NCBI GenBank assembly: GCA_037127315.1
Contig: JBBBDQ010001918.1
Coordinates: forward strand, 1,291,001 to 1,355,000
Direction of reading: 5' to 3'
DNA from: Ascarosepion bandense
Taxonomy: Eukaryota > Mollusca > Cephalopoda > Sepiida > Sepiidae
Length of the DNA stretch: 64,000 nt
How positions within the stretch are numbered: position 1 is the first letter of the stretch; every line of letters begins with the position of its first letter. The position numbers were made by a program, and so were the translations under genes. Positions 54,555 to 63,250 of this stretch are shown here, in pieces. Under the pieces are notes generated by a model that searched no databases, was not told where the DNA came from, and saw nothing but the letters and a program-made list of their open reading frames with translations.

Positions 54555-54775
54555 GCAGGTGAGCACTAATCCCTGTTGTAATATTGGTCATAAATCTCCT
54601 TAGTATCTTCAACAAACTCTTTGAGGCTATTATCAACAGGATGATTGTTGATCACCTCTACAGGGGAAACCTCCTCAGCAACAAATGGTATAGATTTTGC
54701 TCAACTAGATCCACTACTGATATCCTAACTGATATTATGTGCAGAATCAGTAAGACATTAAACGATTATTTTAAT
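54555..54775 (+). mobile_element. LINE-A reverse transcriptase fragment
   Basis: One frame reads LLSIFNKLFEAIINRMIVDH LYRGNLLSNKWYRFCSTRST TDILTDIMCRISK, corresponding to the NYRPISLLP to RSTAD region at 47690-47830. It ends at a Tc1 insertion. Confidence 0.8.
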
Positions 54776-54777
54776 GA

Positions 54778-55717
54778 GAACAGTCACCTTCAAAAGTATT
54801 GGAACATCAAGGCCAGTTCCTTTAATTTTTTGTTGCCCACTGAAGACATTTGGGTTTAATAACAAAAGATGAATATGAGATGAGAGTTCAGAATTTCAGC
54901 TTTTATTTTCTGGTATTTACATTTAGATGTATTGAATAATTTAGAATATACTAACTTTTGTTTAAATCGACCCAATTTTCAAATGAGCAAAGCTATTGGG
55001 ATACGTAACCTACAGGTGTTTTGTGTTGCTGAGGTTTTTGTTCCCATTTAAATTGATTGTTTAAACATTAAATAATTCTGAGGGGCTACTCTTGGTTTTA
55101 GTTTTGGGTTTCACCTGTAAAGTCTGTATTTCTTGTTGAAAAAGGATAAACAATTGGGAAGACAAGAGAGCTGTCTATGAAAAAAAAAGCAAGTCATTTT
55201 GAAGTTAAAAAAAAGATGAAAAATCAATCAGAGCCATTAGGCATAACCAACACAGCAATTTGGAATGTCCTGAAAAAGAAAGATACTATTAGTATATGGA
55301 GCAACAGACACAGAATAGGTCAGCCTAGGAAAATGACAGCAGTTGATGACAGAAATATTGTTACAGATGTGAGGAATAATCCCAAAACAACAGTCAGTGA
55401 CATTTTCAACAACCTCCAGAAGTCTAGCAAAACATTTTGTCAACTAATTTACAGAGAAATGCATCCAAACTAATTGAGTGGAAGTTTATCTTACAATAGG
55501 ACAATAATCCAAAACCTACTGCTAACACAACTAAGGAATTCATCAGGAGGAAAAAAGTGGACATTTTTAGACTGCCCAGGTCAGTTACCAACCCAACAGA
55601 GTATGCATTTCATGTCTGGCAAAGGAGACTGAAGAAAGAAACTCCCTGAAGCAAACAAGAACTGAAAGAGGCTTCCTTAAATATCTGGAAAAGCATCACA
55701 AATGAAAGATGTAACAT
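54778..55717 (+). pseudogene. Tc1-like transposon of a vertebrate-type lineage, internally deleted
   Basis: Terminus-like ACCTTCAAAAGTATTGGAAC at 54786, a long untranslated leader (GAAGACATTTGGGTTTAATA, TTCAGAATTTCAGCTTTTAT), then transposase pieces MKKKASHFEVKKKMKNQSEP, GITNTAIWNVLKKKDTIS, GQPRKMTAVDDRNIVTDVRN NPKTTVSDIFNNLQKS (55177-55440). A deletion follows; the frame resumes with a .QxDNNPKPTANTTKEFIRRK-like block containing the second catalytic Asp (55495) and TNPTEYAFHVWQRRLKKET (55590) with the last acidic residue. I recall near-identical leader sequence from fish Tc1 elements; this needs a search. Confidence 0.8.
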
Positions 55718-56235
55718 ACAGGGATTTATATTTTCTTTAATTTAGATTTAGTTTTTCCACCTCACTCAATTAGTTTAGCTGGCTTGATTAATTGTAGCTT
55801 GCAAAAAAAAGAAAAAAAGAAGCAAATCCTTGTCATAAACTTGTAGAAAATTCACCCGACTTGGCAAGCTACAACTAATCTGAGTCAGTAAATGTAATGG
55901 TTCGCAATTTTGTCTCACTAGAACTGTTACTAGCAAGTTTAATTCTCACTGGGTACCTCATACTTTCAGTATTGTACAACATCTAAGTAGTGCTTAGGAA
56001 ATCAATTTGAGGACAGTATATAACTCCCTTCTCTTTCTCTTTGAAATAAGACTGCTAATTCTGACAGTATACCCACTGGCTAAAGAACTGGCTTGGCTTG
56101 GTGCATACCCCACATGTGGTGATAGATCTTGTTAAACAGGGAAATTTAATTTAATTTTCCATTTCACTTGATGAGTTTGGCCAACTTATAGTAAGATAAA
56201 AGTATTTTTTCCTCAATTAGAGTAGACAGGCCCTC
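55718..56235. other. interval with a small hairpin and a possible SINE
   Basis: TTGATTAATTGTAGCTTGC (55784) and GCAAGCTACAACTAATCTGA (55865) form an inverted repeat with an A-rich loop. GTATACCCACTGGCTAAAGA ACTGGC at 56070 looks tRNA-A-box-like. Nothing else recognised. Confidence 0.4.
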
Positions 56236-56619
56236 CTATTGTGAGTTTATACTCCTTCTTTTTCTATTGAACAGGTGTAAAGGTTCATGTCTTGTTTCCT
56301 GTTTAGGAAGTGGTTCCCAGTTCTTTTCCTCTCCTGAGGCTTTCATATTGGTGCTCTCATAAATTTTCTGAGATGTGTGTGATTGGTAGCAACGTCTCTT
56401 CATAGTGAACGTACTGAATTGGCAGTTTTTTGATTTCTGCTTTTGACTGGTAGTTAAGAGCCCTAACTCTTGCATAGCATCAAGAGCATCTGCTCTGATC
56501 AACAGTTGCATAATATCGGGGTTCTTACAATGCCATAACATGCATGGATAGGTGTCCCTGTAATCTCTTTCAGCAGGCCACACTATCCTGCAGTCTGTGC
56601 CAGCTTTCTTCCTGCACAT
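56236..56619 (-). CDS. unidentified 127-residue open frame, possible terminal exon
   Basis: Open on the minus strand from a Met at 56619 to a TAG at 56236. It reads MCRKKAGTDCRIVWPAERDY RDTYP, NPDIMQLLIRADALDAMQEL GLL, then a basic, Lys/Gln/Thr-rich tail. An acceptor-like CTGCAG (56592) or GATTACAG (56567) occurs inside, so the coding part may be shorter, starting at DTYPCMLWHCKNPDIMQLLI. NPDIMQLLI faintly recalls an ankyrin helix. Composition is less A/T-biased than its flanks. It could be a host exon, an old retrocopy, or part of an element abutting the LINE-A at 56590. No function is assigned. Confidence 0.3.
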   Translation of the reverse strand: MCRKKAGTDCRIVWPAERDYRDTYPCMLWHCKNPDIMQLLIRADALDAMQELGLLTTSQKQKSKNCQFSTFTMKRRCYQSHTSQKIYESTNMKASGEEKNWEPLPKQETRHEPLHLFNRKRRSINSQ

Positions 56620-56682
56620 TATTTGCCACCTCTACTTGCGGTCACTTTCTTCCTGCACATTTGCCACCTCTACTTGAGGTCA
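56604..56682 (+). repeat. tandem duplication, 41- and 38-bp units
   Basis: CTTTCTTCCTGCACATTATT TGCCACCTCTACTTGCGGTC A is followed directly by the same unit lacking three bases and with one substitution. It lies at the 5' edge of the LINE-A copy. Confidence 0.85.
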
Positions 56683-58165
56683 CCCCTTACCAAAACAACC
56701 CAAAAATGAACATTCACATTCAAAGAAACAAAGCTAAACTAGCCAAAGGAAAATCACCTAAAACTCTCAACATTTCTTTTGCAAACATACGTGGTATCTA
56801 TACTAACTTCTGCTGTGTGGAATCTTTCCTCCACTTCACCTGACATCTTAGCCCTTTGCGAAAATGATCTTAACTCTTCAATCCCTTCCTCTGATTTGAT
56901 CAATTCCTGATTACCTTCCCCTCTTAAGGAAGGACTTCATTGTTCATATGCATGGTCTGGGGGATTATGTCAACGAGAACCACCCTCTTGTTAGGGTGAT
57001 TTCTCTTGGATCTCCTAACCATTTATACATATGTCACCGTCTTTTGCTTCTAAAATCAGTTAGCTATCTTTTCTTTCTCTACTGATCTCCTTTCCCTCCT
57101 GAATGTTCCTTGCTAGACAGTATCTCTGACAATATAGATAAGGTCATTTCCTCACACCTGTTCACTAATATAATTGTGTTTGGTGACTTTAATACCCACC
57201 ATACTAAGTGACTGAAAAACTCTGTCACTGATCCTGCTGGTATCCATACCAGAAACTTTATGATCACTTAGTCTCTTACGCAAGTGGTGGATTTCCTCAC
57301 GCACTTTCCCAGTATCCCTATAGGACATGCTTCTCTGCTAGATCTCTGCTTTACTTCTATCTCCAATTCCTGCCAAGCCATGCAACTTTGTCCATTAAAA
57401 AGAATTCTGCAATATTATTGGTCGTGCTTTGGCATTATGATGTTAGTCACTTTCCCACCACCGCAACAGCCTTTGATATAAATATTTTCATGGTGCTTGT
57501 TCTGATGTGTTTTCTTTTTTAGTACCTTGACATCATGAATTTCAGTGCAGTACTAGATTGACAGCTGAGTCTCCTTACTTCACTGTTGAAACTGTTAGTT
57601 GTAACCATAAGTTCTATAATAATAGTTTCTTTTGCCACACTTCTTTTCTGGCTTCTTGCTTTCTTGAGTTGTGTAGGTGGTGTAATGGATAGTGTATTAG
57701 AATGAGAAATTGGAGGACTGAGTTCAAATTCTAGTTGGGCTCATTACATTCATTTATGTGCATATATTCTTGGGAAAGTTAGGAATCCATCTCCTCCTAG
57801 CTATGAGTTAAATAATAGGACTTTTGTCTGTAAAAATTGTTGCTATTCTCAAAAAAAATTGTTAATGCATTTTAAAAAAATAAATTCTTCATAGAAAAAG
57901 AATTATTCTTATAATCAAAAAGTTTAATTTTTAAATAACCCATAAAGCTTGATAAATTGTAAAAGAAACAATCAATCAATCATACTTTCTTGTCTGCGAC
58001 GATCTTCAAAAATTTAAATGCAATATCAATCATCTTCTTTTGTTGCTTTGAATCCTGTTCTTTTATTGTTTCTTTCACCTGCAGGAACCCCTTGCATCTT
58101 AGTGGTTTTTATTGCCTTGTTTGTGGGGGTGAAATGATTAACAAAAAAAAGATGTTAAAAAGAAA
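56683..58165 (+). pseudogene. LINE-A, plus strand: endonuclease start and 3' end, internally deleted
   Basis: NISFANIRGIYTNFCCVESF (56772) and PDILALCENDLNSSIPSSD (56844) begin the endonuclease; IVFGDFNTHH-like sequence is at 57170-57205, and QVVDFLTHFPSIPIGHASLL DLCF at 57280. Near 57450 the copy jumps to the C-terminal region (FDINIFMVLVLMCF-like, 57475) and ends TTATTGCCTTGTTTGTGGGG GTGAAATGATTAAC at 58110-58143. A SINE-C lies inside. Confidence 0.82.
57672..57975 (+). mobile_element. SINE-C nested in LINE-A
   Basis: TGTGTAGGTGGTGTAATGGA TAGTG (A box TGGTGTAATGG), ACTGAGTTCAAATTCTAGTT (B box), TTCATTTATGTGCATATATT, TATGAGTTAAATAATAGGAC, the 3' extension ending CCCATAAAGCTTGATAAATT, and an AATCAATCAATCA tail. 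LINE-A resumes at about 57985. Confidence 0.85.
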
Positions 58166-58379
58166 AAATATAATATAAAAAAAGAATGAACCAACGAGTG
58201 AAATTTGTATGAAAATGTCTTTATTTAAACTTATTTACACAATGCAATGCTCACAGAGATGAATGAAACTGGACTTGAAAGAGAAAAAAAAGCGAGAATA
58301 GAACTTAGGCACATTTTACTGACATGAAGTTAGACTCAGTATTCATGCCTCACTGTCCGAAGCAGCAATGTGTCTGATG

Positions 58380-59103
58380 AGGATTGGTAAATGTCAGAAT
58401 TTCTAATTGGTAATATATAAAAGTGGGCACTGAGGTTAACACTAAGTAGTGACAATCTCTGTCATGCTTCAGTGCAATCTTCAGGCCATCTGTGTTGTGT
58501 TTTGGCTTGACTATGTATATATGCTGGCTAGTGGTGCATTATGGGTAGTCAGGTATATTACATTATCCTGATGAAAAACATTAATATGTACACTATATAC
58601 AATGCAGATATGTAACATACTTTATACAAAGCAAATACTTTAAACTACACAAAAAGCACCCCCCAAATAAACAAAACATTTAAATAGATGAACAAATTAA
58701 GTAAATAATAAATAACCTACAAATGAATAAATAAACACAAGTAAATGTAATTATAATAATAATCATCAACAAATAATTTAGAAATCAATAATAATGTGTA
58801 AAAAGAAAAATAACCACATTCATATCCACAAGTATTTCTACTTAATAGCCTCTAGAATAATTTGGAACATAACCATTACTGCTCACCCAATAACCATCAG
58901 GATAATTTAATTGACCTTGCTATCCATAATGCACCACTGACCAACATATATAAATAGTCAAGCCAAAACACAACATATGTAGAACAGATTGTTGCCACTT
59001 GGTGTTGATCTCAATGTACACTTTTATATTTACAAATGCTCTATCTCTGATCTTGAGCACTTTTACTCATAAATATAGCCTATCTTGAAACTATATTTTT
59101 ATC

Positions 59104-59105
<2 letters not shown>
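58380..59105. mobile_element. Family E fold-back element, complete copy
   Basis: Left arm 58415-58570 (TATATAAAAGTGGGCACTGA, GTGTTTTGGCTTGACTATGT, AGTGGTGCATTATGGGTAGT) and right arm 58890-59055 (inverted: ACTATCCATAATGCACCACT-type, ATAGTCAAGCCAAAACACAA, GTACACTTTTATATTTACAA). Arms are about 155 bp with visible divergence, separated by ~320 bp of A-rich sequence without an open frame. Fragments of the same family are at 8535 and 27845. Confidence 0.8.

Positions 59106-59106
<1 letters not shown>

Positions 59107-59151
<45 letters not shown>
59107..59151. repeat. (TA)n microsatellite
   Basis: Long TA run directly after the family E element. From 59152 to 60274 no gene or known repeat was recognised; the 67-codon frame at 59205-59408 has no recognisable domain. 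Confidence 0.9.
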
Positions 59152-59154
<3 letters not shown>

Positions 59155-60274
59155 CCAGAAACCAGAAGATAAAGGAAAAGTAGGGATATAATTTCAAGAA
59201 GCAATTGAACCAAAAAAATGAGAAAGCCATGCTAGCCATCATTATTATTATTAAGGAGCTGGACTTCCCAAAATATAGACAGGGAGGTTGTAAAGAAAAA
59301 AACGATTATTTTCAGCTCACAAATTACACAAGGCGTCAGCGAAAAGATAGCAATGCAATGGCATTTGTAATATGGTGGTGTTGTAGATGCTTAGGGAAAA
59401 GAAATTGAGAGATTTAAAGTTAGGTAGAGTATTGAAGAATTAGGGATCTTTTAAATAATGTACACATGCAAACATACAGTCTCTCTCTTTCTCTCATACA
59501 TCAGCACACATGAAGTAATGATCAGCATACATGAGGCAATGTCTCTGTTGTGTCTTTCATACTACATGTCTAATAATGTTTTCTTATTTATAGACATATC
59601 ATCATCATTATATAATGAGCAACTCTCTTTTTAAAATGTTAACTATTTTTCTTTCTCTCTATGACATACGAGAGGTAGGCAGTTGGTTGGTATTGTCCAT
59701 TTTCATCATAACTTTTGTTGTTTGTAATACTAGCAATAATTTATCTTACCTTTTGTTTGTTAAGTAATAGCAATTGTTTTATAAAAAATAATTAAAAAAT
59801 TGTTCATTCACTTTACATTTTAAACATTATTAATAATCATTCCCAAATAATTATTAATAATTATTGACAATCCTCGTTTGCAACTATTTTAATAGATTAT
59901 TAATTCTTTAATATTTGCAGTTAACTTAGTTTAAACTTTATTTTTAGAATAAATTAAAAGTTTTTAACTAATTGAATAATTTTGCTTCATAACTAAAACA
60001 TATTTAAAAGTTGAATTATTATTTAAAAATTTTGTAAGTTTTGTTTCATTTTTTTCAAGGTGTTACATTTTTCAATCTTACTTTTCTAATTATCAATTTA
60101 AAAAATTTTAATTAACAAGAATATCTGCTTGTTTTTGTCTTGTTTTTGGAATTGTCAAACGTTTGAAGTAAAAATAATAACAGTAAACTCTCAAAGTTGA
60201 AAAGGTTTGTGAATAAATAGAAACACTTAAGCTGGAATATTACTTAAAGACCTTACTTACATGACTTGATACAG

Positions 60275-60394
60275 GTACTGAAGCCTGGTGATCCATCCAC
60301 CAAGCATAACCTCTCTATTGTACTTAGAGATACAGAGTCAAGAGCATGTTCTGATACCTTTGGCAATTCTGAAAAGCAGGCAAATTCTGAATGA
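60275..60394 (+). CDS. candidate terminal coding exon
   Basis: After CTTGATACAG the next 39 codons are open in phase 0 and end in TGA: VLKPGDPSTKHNLSIVLRDT ESRACSDTFGNSEKQANSE. The composition is much richer in G+C than the flanks and polar/disordered, like a protein C-terminus. An AATAAA lies 298 bp downstream. No upstream partner exon was found; it could belong to a second gene between 50 and 60 kb, or be an alternative 3' end of the helical-repeat gene, whose exon at 43994 also closes in phase 0. The polypyrimidine tract is weak. Confidence 0.35.
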   Translation, partial: VLKPGDPSTKHNLSIVLRDTESRACSDTFGNSEKQANSE

Positions 60395-60691
60395 CTCAGT
60401 ACTCAACTTCTTTGGTTATTTTTGTTAATGAGGATTATATAATCCTTTGGAAAGTAGCAAAAAATCTCTTACTACAGGCCACTTTTGAAAGGATTGTAAT
60501 TAAGAGAATTTATTTTTGTATAGGAAACAAATGTTTGTTGATATCTTTAGGAGATTAAATTTTTTGTATTAGTTTCAGATTTTACTGTTTTTATATATAT
60601 ATATATATATACTGACAATGTCTGTCTAACTTCAGACTAAGTTGTTTTATGTCAGAAAATCTTGTACAGACAAACCTTGTTGGTATTTTAT

Positions 60692-60697
60692 AATAAA
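60692..60697 (+). promoter_or_regulatory. AATAAA polyadenylation signal candidate
   Basis: Canonical hexamer about 300 bp after the TGA at 60394, followed by TGTTTGAAAGACTTCTTG. It supports 60395-60715 as a 3' UTR, interrupted by a TA run at 60592-60611. Confidence 0.4.
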
Positions 60698-60719
60698 GCC
60701 TGTTTGAAAGACTTCTTGC

Positions 60720-61205
60720 TGCTTAGGTACATACACTATATATATATTGTGTCTGTGTAAAAATTTCAGATAGAGTATATCTGTAAAAGGACAGTATCAA
60801 AAAAAAAACAAAAGAAAAACTTAGCTGATATATTTTGGCCTCTGAGAGCCTTTATCAAGGCAAATGCAAGGATTTTATTTTGTGACAAGTATTTATACAC
60901 AAGTAAAAATGTTATTTGGTTTTTCAAAAAGTTTTTTGTTGTAGGAGTTCTCATTTAAATGTACAAAAAAGATATCCTGCACACTTTCATTTATTAGGCA
61001 TTGAACTGTATCATCTCATATCCATGAACTTGCCTTACTTTCTGCTAACCTAATTCACTCCTATACCAAAAAGTTATTTGAAAAACCAATAACATTTTTG
61101 CTTTTGTATATAAATACATGTCAAAAATAAATCCCTTACATTTTCCTTGATATAAAGTCCCTCAGAGAAAGAAACACATTGGCTAGGAGAAATTTTCCTT
61201 TTGTC
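60720..61205. other. AT-rich interval without a recognised feature
   Basis: No gene or repeat recognised; the minus-strand 62-codon frame (60954-60766) shows no motif. Confidence 0.4.
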
Positions 61206-61209
61206 TTCA

Positions 61210-61210
<1 letters not shown>

Positions 61211-61273
<63 letters not shown>
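61211..61273. repeat. (TA)n(CA)n microsatellite
   Basis: TA run passing into CA. Overlapping minus-strand frames encoding YIYI/VCVC runs are artefacts. Confidence 0.95.
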
Positions 61274-61274
<1 letters not shown>

Positions 61275-61668
61275 CACTTAAACTTGACTCATTAATGAGT
61301 GTCCGAGAGAACAAGAAGAAAGAATAGTAAGAAGGCACCACCCCATCAAAATATGGGACATGTCTATACATGCAATATTTATGGCCTTGTCTGCATCTCA
61401 CACATTGGACATTGCAAATCACTGCATAAGAATCTTATACCAATGATCTTCAGAGACTGCAATACTGCCACTATCAACATATTTCCTTCAAATTTAAGCT
61501 GGTGCCTAATTTAATTAAAAAACAGTAAAGTTTTTAAACGTAGTAATCCTATTTAAGTACAAAATAGAGAAAGCAGTTAGTATTGCAAATATAAAGTTGG
61601 ATAGTTTTCTTCTATAAATCAACTTTTTGCAGTCTAAAAATTTTTACACAGAGTATACTTTTAAATAT

Positions 61669-61669
61669 A

Positions 61670-61716
<47 letters not shown>
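61669..61716. repeat. (TA)n microsatellite
   Basis: Pure TA run; the overlapping frame is an artefact. Confidence 0.95.
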
Positions 61717-61904
61717 TTATTACGAAAAGTTCCGGAGATTAACGAATTGGAATCAAATATATATGTATATATATTCTACATAAAACTTCATAATTATGAT
61801 ATTACTAATTCAGATAGCATCTTGTATGGTGAAAATATTTTTTAGTTTCCTGACAGCTAAAATGGTTATCACATGTAACTTGAAGAGAAAATAATGACCT
61901 AATG

Positions 61905-62140
61905 AAGATGTTATACTTAAAACAAAAGGTTAGGAAGGAAACTCCTACCAATACTAGAATGGGAGATTACAGCTACTGGATTTGAGAAAACTATTTTCCT
62001 GAAAAATTATTTTGGGTATATTATAAATTTTATAAATTTCAAAGAAAAATAGTAATGGCTGTTTGTTCAATGAATGCCAAATGTTTCCATATAAGAAAAC
62101 AACTAATATTACCATTAATATTATGACAAATCATATTTTT
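61905..62140 (+). repeat. dispersed repeat H, copy 2
   Basis: GGAAGGAAACTCCTACCAAT, ACAGCTACTGGATTTGAGAA, TTCAATGAATGCCAAATGTT and AACAACTAATATTACCATTA pair with 21828-22010. It ends just before a candidate micro-exon. Confidence 0.65.
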
Positions 62141-62146
62141 TCTCAG

Positions 62147-62181
62147 GTACACTGATTTTGAAGCATTTCATCTTTTCAAAG
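62147..62181 (+). CDS. candidate 35-nt micro-exon
   Basis: Good-looking splice borders, TATTTTTTCTCAG and AAAG/GTAATT, surround 35 bases. In the frame starting at base 2 it reads YTDFEAFHLFK plus one base, and that base fits the exon at 63090 in phase. A sequence this short has little weight alone. Confidence 0.2.
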
Positions 62182-62577
62182 GTAATTATTGTCAACTAAA
62201 TTGTTGACTTTATAATGCTTCAAATCTAGAAATGTTTTATGATTTAGCCAATATTTATAAATTGATTTTTGAATCATTTTAATTTTGATATTATTTCAGG
62301 ATTTAACTGACGTAAGCTTCAATTCTCAAACTATAAGCAACAATTTTTTAACCAAAAGTTTAATTATTCTATGTCATTATAGATTATCAAATTGAAATAT
62401 CTGAAAATATTTTAGTAAACATGCAATTGTTTGAAACAAAAATATTTAAAGCTTAAGATTTGATTTTGATTCCTCTAAATGATTTGTGTTTTATGGCTTA
62501 TCAATCTTTTACAGGTTATTTGCAGCCAGAAGATATTTTTAGATTGCAAGAATTTTGTTATGGTCAGGAGAATAATA

Positions 62578-62760
62578 ATAATAATTGAGTGATACAAGTC
62601 TTACTAATTAATCCATAGCTGAGGGGAAGAGGTGAATTATTACCTTTTCCAAGGATATCTGCATGTAATGCATTATAACAAACCCAGCAGGAATTGGAAG
62701 TGATTAACATTTCTGAACCACTATCCATTACACCACCTGCACATCCAAACTTACAGCACC
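62578..62760 (-). mobile_element. SINE-C, minus strand
   Basis: Reversed SINE-C: TAATCCATAGCTGAGGGGAA, TTTTCCAAGGATATCTGCAT, CAGCAGGAATTGGAAGTGAT and ACTATCCATTACACCACCTG (the reversed A box). Confidence 0.8.
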
Positions 62761-63089
62761 TGGTTTTTCGGTCATCTATCTAGGTACTGAACAGGCTCTG
62801 CGTTGCTTAGCATCAGTGATTGTCTAGAAACTGGTGCTTCAGTGTGATGTGGCTGTAAGACTCTCTATTTTGAATTGCCTGACAAAAATGTAATGAATTT
62901 TAGATCATTTTATTCTCAAATCTACTATAATATTTATTTATAGCTTTCATAATTCCCATATTTTGACATTTTTTTTTCTACTTGAAGCTGTATATTTATT
63001 TTTGAGCAGGCAGTAGTCTATAATTGAGCAGTTAAGAAAAAATATAAATTCCATGAAACAAAAATAATAGGATTCAAAATTGTTTCCAG

Positions 63090-63243
63090 GCAACCAATTC
63101 CACAGACATGCAACAAACAACACCTTTATTCTCCTTCTAGCAAAAGCCAAACAAGGACAAGAATCCAGACTGAAGATACTCTCTCCACAACGACAGCAAC
63201 AACAACAAAAAATGGAAGAAAAAAATGAATTTTCCAACAATAA
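63090..63243 (+). CDS. candidate internal exon of a downstream gene, with glutamine run
   Basis: Acceptor AAAATTGTTTCCAG and a strong donor AATAA/GTAAGTA. Of three frames only one is open: two bases, then NQFHRHATNNTFILLLAKAK QGQESRLKILSPQRQQQQQK MEEKNEFSNN and two bases. The phase at its start matches the micro-exon at 62147. The content is polar, with a five-Gln run and a basic segment, giving no family clue. The gene would continue beyond 64000. Confidence 0.38.
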
Positions 63244-63250
63244 GTAAGTA

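Noticed and set aside
56070..56130. Possible tRNA gene
   Set aside because: Only an A-box-like segment was seen; no B box at the right spacing and no cloverleaf could be drawn.
61207..61422. Minus-strand frame with VCVCVC and YIYIYI segments, considered as a small Cys-rich protein
   Set aside because: The pattern comes entirely from the (TA)n(CA)n tract at 61211-61273.
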